A stretch of 64,000 nucleotides of DNA, from NCBI GenBank assembly GCA_937874185.1, contig CALNAK010000021.1, positions 124,001 to 188,000 on the forward strand, written 5' to 3'. A program made the translations under genes and the position numbers. The stretch comes from an uncultured Lactobacillus sp. (GTDB taxonomy: Bacteria > Bacillota > Bacilli > Lactobacillales > Lactobacillaceae). Of this stretch, positions 14,628-23,497 are shown in pieces (positions within the stretch are counted from its first letter, which is position 1; each line of letters starts with the position of its first letter). A model generated the notes under the pieces. It made no database searches. It saw nothing but the letters and a program-made list of their open reading frames with translations, and had not been told where the DNA came from.

Positions 14628-16220
14628 ATGATTATCGTTGCACTTTCAGCGGTCATTTTGCCATTAGTCTTACTCGGAATCCTTAATATGCCAGCAACCA
14701 AAGGGATGTCGATCAGTGCGTTTATTGTATTATTAGAAGGTTATTTCATTTGGAAGATGCCTGTAAATGCCCTTCTAGCATCAATTCTTCAATCGATTCA
14801 TAAGGCACTTCCAATTCTTTGGATACTGTTTGGGGCCTTAATGATGCTCAATATGCTACAACATACTGGTGCCATTGATCGGATAAATTCTGGTTTCCAC
14901 TCACTGTCGGCTGATATGCGTGTGCAAGTTATTTTAGTTGCCTACCTATTCGGTGCCTTAATTGAAGGTGTTTCCGGATTTGGTACACCAGCAATGGTAA
15001 CTGCCCCATTAATGATTGCTTTGGGATTTTCACCCATGGCAGCCGTCACACTTGCTTTAGTTGCTGACTCCACCCCTGCAGCATTCGGTGCCGTTGGTAC
15101 ACCATTGACCGTTGGACTGAGTAACGTAAGTGAAAAAGCCAATTTCTTAAATGCCATTGGGCAAAGAATTACTCAAATTGACCTATTTGCCGGAACATTT
15201 ATGCCACTAATTTTAATTATTATTTTGACCTTTTTATTCGGCAAAAAAGAGTCTAATAAAGTTAAAGACCTCGTTCCATTAATTCCTTGGACGCTCTTCA
15301 TTGGATTGGTATACAGCCTATTAGCCTTACTAGTTTCAACAGTAGTCAGCTACGAGTTTGTCTCCATCCTCGCTCCATTTGCTGCAATTATTATTGCTAT
15401 TATTACCATTAAATTTAAGTTTCTCCTACCAAAAGATGTCTTCAATAATCCCTGGACAACATCCACTAAGGAAATTAAATCCGACACAAAAAGTTCAATG
15501 TCACTTTTAACAGCATGGTCACCTTATATCATCGTAATTTTGATGCTTTTAGCTACCAGAACAATCATGCCATTGAAAGACTTTTTAGTTAAAAATGTTA
15601 ACCTGTCTTGGAAAAACATTTTAGGATTCACACAAATTAATTCAGATTGGGAATTCCTATATTCCCCAGGAACACTTCTCACTATTGCAGTATTACTCGG
15701 ACTTCTCATTCAAGTTAAATCACTGAAAAGTTTCCTACCTACTGCAAAAAAAGTTGTCTTTTCAATGAAGTCGACTGCACTAGCCTTGGCTGTAACTTTG
15801 ATTATGGTCCAGATTTTTACTAATTCGGAAATTAATTCCGTTAAACTTCCCAGTATGCCAATGTACATTGCCGAGGTTATCTCTAAATACCTTTCATCCA
15901 TTTGGATCGTTATCGCACCATTCCTAGGTGAATTGGGATCATTTGTTACTGGAAGTACAACAGTTTCAACTTTGACCTTTGGACAGATTCAATCCGATAT
16001 TGCCACAAACGCTAATACTAGCAAAGAACTTGTCTTAGCAACTCAATTGATTGGTGCTGCAGCAGGTAACATGATCTGTGTTCACAACATTGTCTCGGTA
16101 AGTTCAGTTGTTGGGCTCAGTGGTCAAGAAGGAAATATTCTTCGTAAGACCGTTGTACCAGCCTTAGTTTATGGTTTACTTGTCGGTATCGTTGGATTTA
16201 TCTTTACTCTATTTATATAA
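14628..16220 (+). CDS. lctP: L-lactate permease (LctP family)
   Basis: This 530-residue integral membrane protein belongs to the LctP family of lactate (and glycolate) proton symporters. It is almost wholly hydrophobic, with the conserved AYLFGALIEGVSGFGTPAMV near residues 105-124, DSTPAAFGAVGTPL and, near the C-terminus, FLGELGSFVTGSTTVST and AAAGNMICVHNIVSVSSV. AAGGGGGAG precedes the ATG. In a lactic acid bacterium it could export or re-import lactate; the D-LDH and pyruvate dehydrogenase genes elsewhere in the window would connect lactate with acetyl-CoA. A TATAAT lies at 14591-14596, but I see no good -35. Confidence 0.92.
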   Translation: MIIVALSAVILPLVLLGILNMPATKGMSISAFIVLLEGYFIWKMPVNALLASILQSIHKALPILWILFGALMMLNMLQHTGAIDRINSGFHSLSADMRVQVILVAYLFGALIEGVSGFGTPAMVTAPLMIALGFSPMAAVTLALVADSTPAAFGAVGTPLTVGLSNVSEKANFLNAIGQRITQIDLFAGTFMPLILIIILTFLFGKKESNKVKDLVPLIPWTLFIGLVYSLLALLVSTVVSYEFVSILAPFAAIIIAIITIKFKFLLPKDVFNNPWTTSTKEIKSDTKSSMSLLTAWSPYIIVILMLLATRTIMPLKDFLVKNVNLSWKNILGFTQINSDWEFLYSPGTLLTIAVLLGLLIQVKSLKSFLPTAKKVVFSMKSTALALAVTLIMVQIFTNSEINSVKLPSMPMYIAEVISKYLSSIWIVIAPFLGELGSFVTGSTTVSTLTFGQIQSDIATNANTSKELVLATQLIGAAAGNMICVHNIVSVSSVVGLSGQEGNILRKTVVPALVYGLLVGIVGFIFTLFI

Positions 16221-16257
16221 AAAACATATCCAATTAATTTTTTCAATAATCTAAAAC

Positions 16258-16292
16258 AACCACAATTCATATATTTGAATTGTGGTTATTTT
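16258..16292. terminator. Bidirectional terminator between lactate permease and surface protein gene
   Basis: AACCACAATTCA and TGAATTGTGGTT form a 12-bp perfect stem with A residues upstream and a T run downstream on the plus strand. It serves the two convergent genes. Confidence 0.85.
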
Positions 16293-16296
16293 TCTA

Positions 16297-18219
16297 TTAA
16301 ACAGTATCCTCAATATTCCAATTCAAAGTTGTTTCATACTTTCCCGCTGGAGTATTGGCATTATTAACGTGTAAAAGCAAACCGTCCTTTTTGCCCCAAT
16401 GAACAGACTCCATAACTTCGTCATCCGCAGATTGTGCAACTAAAACCTTATTAATAATAGCCTTAGGCATTGGACCGTCATCGTGAAACATTAAATCTGC
16501 ATTTAAAACCGACTTATTACTTAAATTTGTTAACCCATAAGCCTGTTTAACAAATATTTTCAAACGTTTCCTATTTCGACGTTGATCATCTATCGCAATA
16601 ACTTCACTAGGCTCATCCGTTTCAGAGGCACGATATTTTACAACATTACGCTCAAAAGCTGTTATCGGTTCAAATTGAATATCTTTAAAATGAGTTGTCA
16701 ATTTATTTGTAACATAATTCATCTTTAAATCATTACCAATACTTTCATAATGATTATCATCATATGTACCCTTAAAGACTGGTTTCGCAGAGAAATCAGA
16801 ACCCTCTTTAATTTCCTGAGTTACAGTATCGAGTTTGACTGTTTTACGATCATTTATTTTAAAATGTCCCATCTTCAGCTTAACAACTTGATAATTCTTT
16901 AAGATATCCGTTGCTACAGCATAATCGCTAAATTCTTTACCATTTATCTTTATCGTGTCAATTTGGGTGTGCAACGTTAAATATATCGTTAAATCTGCAT
17001 CCACCAAATTTTGCTTACCACTATTATTCAAATGGACCTCATGAGTTATATGATCACCCGTAGTAACATTTTGCAAAGATGCATCTGTATTTTTACCATC
17101 ATGAAATGTTTTATTCCTAATAATCCCCTTTATTTCCACTTTGGGGTCTAACGAAGGTCTAACTGTCAAAGTCGCATTATTAGTTCTATACATATTCGAT
17201 TTGACCCTTATCTGAGCGTAATATTTATCATTATTATTTTTTTCAGATAAAACATCTGTCGTATATGAAAGTGAATTATAAACTTTCTTAAGATGTTGGC
17301 CACTGGGATGGTTTTTATCAACTTTATACCAATCCACTGTGTAATTACTTGAATTATTTTCTTTATCAGCAATAGAACTACTACGTATTTCAAAAGTTGC
17401 CCTTTTCTTAGCGTCAACTGTTTGATCATCTAATCCAGACCCTATTGTGATTTTTTTTTCAGAAGTCGCAGAAGTACCGTCAGGATTTGTAATCTTACCA
17501 GTAATAATTACATCACCAGATTTTCCTTGATAATTAGCTTGTATCTTACCAATATGGTCCACAGTTGCCAATGTTGCATCACTAGTTGACCATTTAACAT
17601 TTTCTGTCGTATTTTCGGGGTACGGTTTAGCCTTTGCATAGGCTGACGAAGTCACTAGTTTATTGTCAGAGTTATATAAATAATCTGCATCAACATCCAT
17701 TTCGAGCGATTCAACTGGAACTACCTCTGGTAAAACGTGGACTGTTGCAACTTCTGAATAGAAATCATCAACAGTAAAAATACCTGAATATCTATCAAAA
17801 AGTTGATAGTGCCTTGTACCAGCCTGCTCTGTTTTCACAGTAAGATCCTCATGATCAACAGATAATAGTTTCCAATGAATATCATCTTGAGTCTCATACC
17901 ATTGATGCCTTAATGGCTCAAACGGGTTTGTAATTGTGCTAAATAGCGATCTCGTAGATTCTGTATCAATTTCAAACGAATCACCAGCAGTCACATAATA
18001 ATCCTTACGCGGCTGTAATTTGAATCCACCATATATCCAAAAGCCAATTCCCCTAACTGGCGCTGGTGATGGTTCAAATTTTTGTATCTTTTTTTGACTG
18101 TCATTACTATCTGCCCAAACTGTTATTGTCTGGGATGGAATAATACAAATTAAGGACATGATTAAGATAATCGGTAAAATAAAAATACTGATTTTTTTAA
18201 ATGAAAAATAATTGCCCAA
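16297..18219 (-). CDS. Secreted multidomain surface protein with degenerate WxL-like C-terminus (paralogue of the 56-58 kb gene)
   Basis: This large exported protein has 640 residues from the preferred TTG start at 18219, which has GGGAG 8 nt upstream; an upstream in-frame TTG lacks such a site. A signal peptide with a long hydrophobic core ends at about TVWA. Then follow: an Ig-like region containing GGFKLQPRKDYYVTAGDSF; a Big_2-like domain with NVKWSTSDATLATVD; a second Ig-like region; a DUF11-like domain with TTGDHITHEVHLNNSGKQNL; and a C-terminal domain with IDDQRRNRKRLKIFVKQA that ends in GKYETTLNWNIEDTV. That last domain resembles WxL cell-wall-binding domains, but the first Trp motif is replaced (RLKIFVKQ) and the last reads WNI. 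No LPXTG motif or C-terminal membrane anchor is present. Role in adhesion or cell-wall binding is inferred. Domain assignments are from pattern recognition. Confidence 0.8.
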   Translation of the reverse strand: MGNYFSFKKISIFILPIILIMSLICIIPSQTITVWADSNDSQKKIQKFEPSPAPVRGIGFWIYGGFKLQPRKDYYVTAGDSFEIDTESTRSLFSTITNPFEPLRHQWYETQDDIHWKLLSVDHEDLTVKTEQAGTRHYQLFDRYSGIFTVDDFYSEVATVHVLPEVVPVESLEMDVDADYLYNSDNKLVTSSAYAKAKPYPENTTENVKWSTSDATLATVDHIGKIQANYQGKSGDVIITGKITNPDGTSATSEKKITIGSGLDDQTVDAKKRATFEIRSSSIADKENNSSNYTVDWYKVDKNHPSGQHLKKVYNSLSYTTDVLSEKNNNDKYYAQIRVKSNMYRTNNATLTVRPSLDPKVEIKGIIRNKTFHDGKNTDASLQNVTTGDHITHEVHLNNSGKQNLVDADLTIYLTLHTQIDTIKINGKEFSDYAVATDILKNYQVVKLKMGHFKINDRKTVKLDTVTQEIKEGSDFSAKPVFKGTYDDNHYESIGNDLKMNYVTNKLTTHFKDIQFEPITAFERNVVKYRASETDEPSEVIAIDDQRRNRKRLKIFVKQAYGLTNLSNKSVLNADLMFHDDGPMPKAIINKVLVAQSADDEVMESVHWGKKDGLLLHVNNANTPAGKYETTLNWNIEDTV

Positions 18220-18417
18220 GATAAATTCTCCCAATTCTTTTTACATCGAATTTAAATTATATAGAATTATTCGAGTAAAAAGAAGTAAGAAATGTAAATT
18301 TATTTTTCTGTTTTCTGAAATTAAAAACAACATTTTTAATTATTTATCTGTTACTAAATTTTGCCAACTGCCAATCACTGAACCATTAAAAATTTATATC
18401 CCTAAAGCATATTTATA

Positions 18418-18741
18418 TTAATCTATTAACAATTCAACACTTGAAATCAATTCTTTTAACTTTGCAAAGTTAGTTTTAACTTCTAACGAATAGATATTCA
18501 TTTTTCCTTCTCGAATAAAGTTTATTAATTCAGCATTACGAAGAATTTTCAAGTTATGTGATACTGTTTGTCGAGATAAATTTACAGCTTTTGCAATCTC
18601 ATTAACACACAAGCCCTTTTTTAAATCTGCATCCATCAGGGCTAATAAAATCTTCTGTCGGCTTTCATCCCCTAAGACAATCAACAAATCCTGGCATGCA
18701 GTGAAATTCTCTTTGATCTCGTGTAACTGTTGTTGTGCCAT
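18418..18741 (-). CDS. ArsR-family winged-helix regulator
   Basis: This 107-residue protein has the ArsR helix-turn-helix: LGDESRQKILLALMDAD, then VNEIAKAVNLSRQTVSHNLKI (recognition helix SRQTVSHNL) and a wing near INFIREGKMNIYSL. The usual metal-binding cysteine pair (CVC) is not present, although a lone Cys precedes VNEIAK, so it is probably not a classic metal sensor. AAGGAG lies 9 nt before the ATG. It sits 43 bp after a Cof phosphatase and about 200 bp before the surface protein gene on the same strand, with no terminator in between, so it may regulate either neighbour. The signal is unknown. Confidence 0.88.
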   Translation of the reverse strand: MAQQQLHEIKENFTACQDLLIVLGDESRQKILLALMDADLKKGLCVNEIAKAVNLSRQTVSHNLKILRNAELINFIREGKMNIYSLEVKTNFAKLKELISSVELLID

Positions 18742-18784
18742 TTTACGTAACTCCTTATTAAGAATCTAAAACAAATTAATCTAC

Positions 18785-19591
18785 CTAGATAAACTCTTCA
18801 ATAGCATTTCCCACACCATCATGATTGTTATCAGTTGTCACATAGTCACTGACAGACTTTACACCACTAGTGGCATTGTCCATAGCGACACCCATCCCTG
18901 CAACTTTTAACATTGAGATATCATTATCTCGATCACCAATTGCCATAACTTCACTCAAATCAATTCCTAATTGTGCTGCAAGATGAGTCACAGCTTCACC
19001 TTTATTGACATTGTTAGGAAAGATTTCTAAATAGCCTACGCCAGTTCGAACAACAAAATAGTCGGAAAACTTTTTGTTGATAAATTCAGTAACGTCATCC
19101 AATCTTTGCTCATTACCATTGATAACCGCCTTCGTAATCTCGAAATTGCGTGATAATTCTTCTGGTTCCCTAATACATAGACCACGGTTATTTTCGAAAG
19201 CCATAGCCACTGTGTAATCATCGACAAATTCAGTGGCACTAGTATAAGTATTACCTTGAATATCAAGCACACAATATGGTAAATCATGCTCTCTAACAAA
19301 TTTTACAAAGGAACGATAAAAATCGTTATTCAGTGTTTTACAATAACTGATCACACCGTCCATATTTTCGATTATGGCACCACCATTAGTAATCATGTAA
19401 CTATCTACTCCAGTGATTCCTAAACTCTTAGCATAGTCGTACATAGCCGCGTGTGGTCTTCCAGAACAGAGAACGACCTTAACGCCTTTTTCTAAAGCTC
19501 GTTGAATCATTTCTTTGTTCTTAACGGAGATCTCCTTAGCACTAGTCAAAAGAGTATCGTCCATATCAATTGCAATCAATTTGTAAGTCAT
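18785..19591 (-). CDS. Cof-type HAD-superfamily hydrolase (YidA-like)
   Basis: This 268-residue HAD phosphatase has motif I DMDDTLLTSAKEIS (catalytic Asp 9 and Asp 11), motif II VVLCSGRPHAAMYDY, and motif IV GDRDNDISMLKVAGMGVAMDNA. The DMDDTL variant instead of DxDGTL is common in YidA-like sugar phosphatases. GGGGAG precedes the ATG. It is a paralogue of the phosphatase at 6.0-6.9 kb but clearly distinct in sequence. It is followed by the ArsR-type regulator. Substrate unknown. Confidence 0.9.
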   Translation of the reverse strand: MTYKLIAIDMDDTLLTSAKEISVKNKEMIQRALEKGVKVVLCSGRPHAAMYDYAKSLGITGVDSYMITNGGAIIENMDGVISYCKTLNNDFYRSFVKFVREHDLPYCVLDIQGNTYTSATEFVDDYTVAMAFENNRGLCIREPEELSRNFEITKAVINGNEQRLDDVTEFINKKFSDYFVVRTGVGYLEIFPNNVNKGEAVTHLAAQLGIDLSEVMAIGDRDNDISMLKVAGMGVAMDNATSGVKSVSDYVTTDNNHDGVGNAIEEFI

Positions 19592-19687
19592 AGTTTCTCC
19601 CCTAATTAATCAAGTAAAAGTAATTGTAACTTTTATCAAAAAATGGAGAAATCAAAATATTCAAATTTTTAAAATATTTTCAAAATA

Positions 19688-19726
19688 AAAAGATTGCTAT
19701 TCTAAATCGCAGAATAACAATCTTTT
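19688..19726 (-). terminator. Intrinsic terminator of the pyr operon
   Basis: Minus-strand AAAAGATTGTTATTCT and AGAATAGCAATCTTTT pair with one mismatch around a 7-nt loop; the T run is part of the descending arm. It lies directly after the pyrD stop codon. Confidence 0.8.
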
Positions 19727-19730
19727 TTAA

Positions 19731-20882
19731 CTATTCTTCGTGAAATGAAGCACCTGAATTAGCATCTAATTCAACTTTTTCTTCAGGTTCAATATCGGAA
19801 ACAACAACATCTTGTTCATCCCTAACAGGAGCCAAAGCAATTTCTGGTGAATAATCCAAATTTGCTAAAACATCCTCTTCAGACAAATGTTTATTGATTT
19901 GTTCTAGTAATGTTGGCCCATTATAAATAAATCCAGTATAAACCTGAACTAAGCTTGCTCCAGCTTGTAAGGCTTCTTGAGCATCCTCTGGTGTGAAAAT
20001 ACCACCTGAAAACATGATTGGTAAATTAGGGAAAGCCTTATGGATAGCAGTAGTCAATTCCAGTGATTTAGCAAAAATTGGTTTACCACTCAATCCTCCG
20101 CCTTCATTTTTATCAGCTGATTTCAAGTCATTATATGTAGAACTTGGATTAGAAGCTGTATTGGTCAAAATTATTCCGTCCATTAAACCTTCAGTTTCTT
20201 GAATAATTTCAATCATCTTATCGACAGTAATATCATTTCCAAATTTACAAAAGACAGGTTCTTTAATATGTAAATTATGAATTTTTTGGAGCAAATTCTT
20301 AGCAACTGGTACCTCTTGCAAAGTTGTAACACCCTTTTGATTTGGGCAGCTTTGGTTCAGAGCTATGTAATCTGCAAATGAATGAATTTCTTTAATATCA
20401 TCAACCATTTCATCGACCATCTCAGAACTGCTTAACCCGTGACCTGGAGCCACACTGATCCCAATTTTGACATGTTTAGGACTATTAGCTAGATGTTCTC
20501 TTGTTTCCTCTACACCTAAATTATTGAGCCCCATACGATTAATAATGGCTTTATCTTCTGGCAAACGGAAAATTCTCTTTTTCTTATTACCAGGTTGATT
20601 GTGCTTTGTAATACTACCAATCTCAACGAAACCGGCGCCTAACGCACCCAAACTATTGTAGAACTCAGCCTTTTTATCAAAGCCAGCTGCAATTCCAATT
20701 GGTGAATCAAAAGTTACACCTTTGACAGTTACTTGAAGATTAGCCCTTTTCTTGGTCAAGAACATCTTTTGTAAAACTTGTGGGCAACTGTTAAACATTT
20801 TCAATCCATTAGCAACTAAATGATGGTCGACCTCTGGATCAACTTTAAAAATTAGTGGGCGAACTGCTTTATACCAATCCAT
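19731..20882 (-). CDS. pyrD: Dihydroorotate dehydrogenase, class-2-like, with Cys at the catalytic-base position
   Basis: PyrD oxidises dihydroorotate to orotate using FMN. Overall the 383-residue protein is class-2-like: an N-terminal extension (DWYKAVRPLIFKVDPEVDHH), then GIAAGFDKKAEFYNSLG, EIGSITKHNQPGNKKKRIFR, NRMGLNN, GIILTNTASNP, GGLSGKPIFAKSLEL and a C-terminal FMN-phosphate loop (FSGGIFTPEDAQEALQAGA). However, the active-site loop reads LNQSCPNQKG, placing Cys where class 2 enzymes have Ser (class 1 enzymes use Cys). No pyrK is adjacent, so it is not a class 1B heterotetramer. It also has an acidic C-terminal tail of about 40 residues. It overlaps pyrE by 1 bp and is the last gene of the pyr operon. 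The electron acceptor (quinone by family) is inferred. Confidence 0.92.
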   Translation of the reverse strand: MDWYKAVRPLIFKVDPEVDHHLVANGLKMFNSCPQVLQKMFLTKKRANLQVTVKGVTFDSPIGIAAGFDKKAEFYNSLGALGAGFVEIGSITKHNQPGNKKKRIFRLPEDKAIINRMGLNNLGVEETREHLANSPKHVKIGISVAPGHGLSSSEMVDEMVDDIKEIHSFADYIALNQSCPNQKGVTTLQEVPVAKNLLQKIHNLHIKEPVFCKFGNDITVDKMIEIIQETEGLMDGIILTNTASNPSSTYNDLKSADKNEGGGLSGKPIFAKSLELTTAIHKAFPNLPIMFSGGIFTPEDAQEALQAGASLVQVYTGFIYNGPTLLEQINKHLSEEDVLANLDYSPEIALAPVRDEQDVVVSDIEPEEKVELDANSGASFHEE

Positions 20883-21520
20883 TATTTACACCATCCTTCG
20901 GGATCTTTATACCATTGTTGTAATAATTCAGTGTCACTTTCTTCAACATAGTTTTGTTGTTTGGCAACTTCAATCATGGTTGGAAAGTCTGTTAACGTGA
21001 ATAGTTTAGTTTCGGCGTTTTCAAAATTAGTTGTGCTTTCTGGTAAATCATAAGAGAAAATTGCGACAGTTCCAATAACTTCAGCACCAACTTCACGAAC
21101 AGCTTGCACAGCCTTCAAAATACTGCCACCTGTTGAAATTAGATCATCAATTAAAACTACCTTATCGCCCTTTTGACAACGACCTTCAATTTGACCTTTC
21201 TTACCATGGTCTTTCTTCTTAGGACGAACATAATTCAATGGTAAATTCAAAATATTTGAGACACCTGTTGCATGAGGAATCCCCGCTGTAGCAACTCCAC
21301 CGATAACTTCAACTTCTGGAAAGTTTTCCTTAATCAAATCGGCTAAATCGTGTGCTATCGTTTGGCGAAAATCTGGATAGGCAATCGTGAGACGATTATC
21401 GGTATAGATTGGAGATTTGATACCACTAGCCCAGGTAAAAGGCTCCTTAGGACTCAAAGTTACGGCTTTAATTTTTAATAATTGACCCGCAATATTTTCT
21501 GCAACAGCTAATTTATCCAT
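20882..21520 (-). CDS. pyrE: Orotate phosphoribosyltransferase
   Basis: PyrE adds the phosphoribosyl group from PRPP to orotate to give OMP. The 212-residue protein has the PRPP-binding signature VVLIDDLISTGGSILKAV (about residues 120-137), the flexible-loop region RPKKKDHGKKGQIEG, and the N-terminal FTWASGIKSPIYTDNR. It starts in a TAATG overlap with the pyrF stop codon and its own stop overlaps pyrD, so it is translationally coupled within the pyr operon. Confidence 0.96.
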   Translation of the reverse strand: MDKLAVAENIAGQLLKIKAVTLSPKEPFTWASGIKSPIYTDNRLTIAYPDFRQTIAHDLADLIKENFPEVEVIGGVATAGIPHATGVSNILNLPLNYVRPKKKDHGKKGQIEGRCQKGDKVVLIDDLISTGGSILKAVQAVREVGAEVIGTVAIFSYDLPESTTNFENAETKLFTLTDFPTMIEVAKQQNYVEESDTELLQQWYKDPEGWCK

Positions 21521-22212
21521 TATTTATTCCACTCCTTAGAAATATTCAAGTATGCTTGATAACCATTTTCTGCTTGTGTAATTGGACGTCCGACAACAAT
21601 TCCATCACTGCCTAAACTTCTTGCTTGAGCTGGTGTAGCGACACGTTTTTGATCACCAACTTGAGCAGATTTAGGCCTGATTCCAGGTGTAATACATAGA
21701 AAATCTTCATTAGTAGCTTCTTTTATCATTGGTACCTCTAATGCTGAGGAAATAACACCGTCAGCTCCATTGTTAAAAGCTAATTTTGCAAGACGTGTGA
21801 CATAATCTTGTGACTTCAAGGGGACTTGTAATTCGTTTGCCAATTCGACTTGTCCTAATGAAGTTAGTTGTGTTACAGCTAATAACTTTGTTGAAGAACC
21901 TTCAAGTCCCTCTTTAGCTGCAGCAATCATCTCTGCACCACCGCTAGCGTGAATCGTTAACATCTGAACATCCCACTTAGAAATCATCTGACAAGTTCTT
22001 CTAACAGTATTAGGGATGTCATGTAGTTTCAAGTCCAAGAAGATATTATAACCACGTTCTCGCAAACTTTTAACAAACGGATAACCAAATTGACAAAACA
22101 TCTCTAGGCCAATTTTTAAATATAAATTGCTATCTTTCGGAAATTGGTTCAAAAAGTTAATACATTCAAAATCGTCCGCAAAATCTAGTGCTACTATTAC
22201 TGGCTTTTCCAT
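21520..22212 (-). CDS. pyrF: Orotidine 5'-phosphate decarboxylase
   Basis: PyrF decarboxylates OMP to UMP, the last step of de novo pyrimidine synthesis. The 230-residue enzyme has VALDFAD at the N-terminus, the catalytic tetrad in LDLKLHDIPNTV, and the phosphate-binding GIRPKSAQVGDQ and GIVVGRPITQ. I chose the ATG at 22212 (GGGGAG 5 nt upstream) instead of an in-frame start 60 bp earlier that would overlap pyrC. The family length of about 230-240 residues agrees with this choice. Confidence 0.95.
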   Translation of the reverse strand: MEKPVIVALDFADDFECINFLNQFPKDSNLYLKIGLEMFCQFGYPFVKSLRERGYNIFLDLKLHDIPNTVRRTCQMISKWDVQMLTIHASGGAEMIAAAKEGLEGSSTKLLAVTQLTSLGQVELANELQVPLKSQDYVTRLAKLAFNNGADGVISSALEVPMIKEATNEDFLCITPGIRPKSAQVGDQKRVATPAQARSLGSDGIVVGRPITQAENGYQAYLNISKEWNK

Positions 22213-22228
22213 GATTACTCCCCATTCC

Positions 22229-23497
22229 TTATTTTGAATAAACTTTTTCCCCATCAACATAGGTTTGTTCAACTAAGCCAAAGACATTTTGTCCAACAAA
22301 CGGACTGTTCTTACCTTTTGATAAGAAATCTTCAGTCTTTATCTCGTACTCGTTATCTAAGTTCAAAATCGTAAAGTCGGCTGCTTGACCAACTTTTATT
22401 TCACCGGCATTTAAATTGAATATTTTAGCAGGATTATACGCCATCAAATCGAGTAGTTTTTCCAAACTGATTAAACCTGTCTTAACTAGTCGTGAATACA
22501 TCAATGGAAATGACGTTTCGATACCAGTAATTCCAAAGGCACTCTTCTTAAAGCCTTGATTCTTCTCTTCTACAGCATGAGGCGCATGATCAGTTGCAAT
22601 CATATCAATTGTTCCATCTTGCAACCCAGCTATTAATGCTAAGCGGTCTTCTTCACTTCTTAGCGGTGGGTTCATTTTGAAATTAGCATCATCTGTCAGG
22701 ATATCTTTATCACTTAACAAAAGGTGATGTGGTGAAGCTTCACAGGTAACATTTATCCCTGCATCTTTAGCCATTCTAACTAATTCCACACCGTCCTTAG
22801 TCGAAATGTGACAGACATGATAATGAACACCAGTTTCTTTTGCCAAAACTAAATCCCTTGCTAATTGCGAGGTTTCAGCTACTTGTTGAATTCCTGGTAA
22901 GCCTAATCTTCTTGAAGCAGAGCCGAAATTGATTACTCCTTTATTGAAAAGATTCTTATCCTCTACATGAGCTGCTAAATGGCTGTCAATTGCAGCAATT
23001 CTTTCCATTGCTGTAAACATTGATTGAGCATTCATGATTCCATGACCGTCATTTGAAAAAGCGAAGGCACCTAACTTTGCTAGCCCTTCAATATCAACCA
23101 ATTCATCACTAGTTTCATCTTTAGTTACAGGAGCGTATTGCAAAGTTTTAATTAATGAATTTTCTTTATTTAATGCTAACTGCTTTTTGAATTTATCAGC
23201 ATCATCCGGTACCGGAGTTACATTAGGCATAGCTCCAACTGTTGTAAAACCACCGTGAGCAGATGCCAAAGTACCAGTTTTAATCGTTTCCTTATGAACT
23301 TGACCGGGTTCTCTAAAATGGACGTGAACATCAACTAAACCTGGCGCAACTAATTCATTGTTAGCATCAATTACATCAATATCCCCAGCTGGAATATCGT
23401 TTGCTATTTTTGTAAACTTGCCATCTTCAATCAAAACGTCTACGTTGCTTAATTTATGGTCATAAAACAATTGGGCATTTTTAATTAATGATTTCAT
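22229..23497 (-). CDS. pyrC: Dihydroorotase
   Basis: PyrC cyclises carbamoyl-aspartate to dihydroorotate. The 422-residue amidohydrolase (class I type) shows the metal-binding VDVHVHFREPG near residues 55-65, further ligand histidines in VHYHVCHIST and CEASPHHLLL, and DMIATDHAPH. It begins in a 1-bp overlap with the pyrB stop (TAATG), so it is translationally coupled, and it is followed by pyrF. Confidence 0.96.
   Translation of the reverse strand: MKSLIKNAQLFYDHKLSNVDVLIEDGKFTKIANDIPAGDIDVIDANNELVAPGLVDVHVHFREPGQVHKETIKTGTLASAHGGFTTVGAMPNVTPVPDDADKFKKQLALNKENSLIKTLQYAPVTKDETSDELVDIEGLAKLGAFAFSNDGHGIMNAQSMFTAMERIAAIDSHLAAHVEDKNLFNKGVINFGSASRRLGLPGIQQVAETSQLARDLVLAKETGVHYHVCHISTKDGVELVRMAKDAGINVTCEASPHHLLLSDKDILTDDANFKMNPPLRSEEDRLALIAGLQDGTIDMIATDHAPHAVEEKNQGFKKSAFGITGIETSFPLMYSRLVKTGLISLEKLLDLMAYNPAKIFNLNAGEIKVGQAADFTILNLDNEYEIKTEDFLSKGKNSPFVGQNVFGLVEQTYVDGEKVYSK

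Noticed and set aside
18212..18421. 69-residue plus-strand ORF in the gap before the ArsR-type gene
   Set aside because: It is very AT-rich, has no ribosome binding site, overlaps the start of the surface protein gene and shows no domain; the interval appears to be noncoding.
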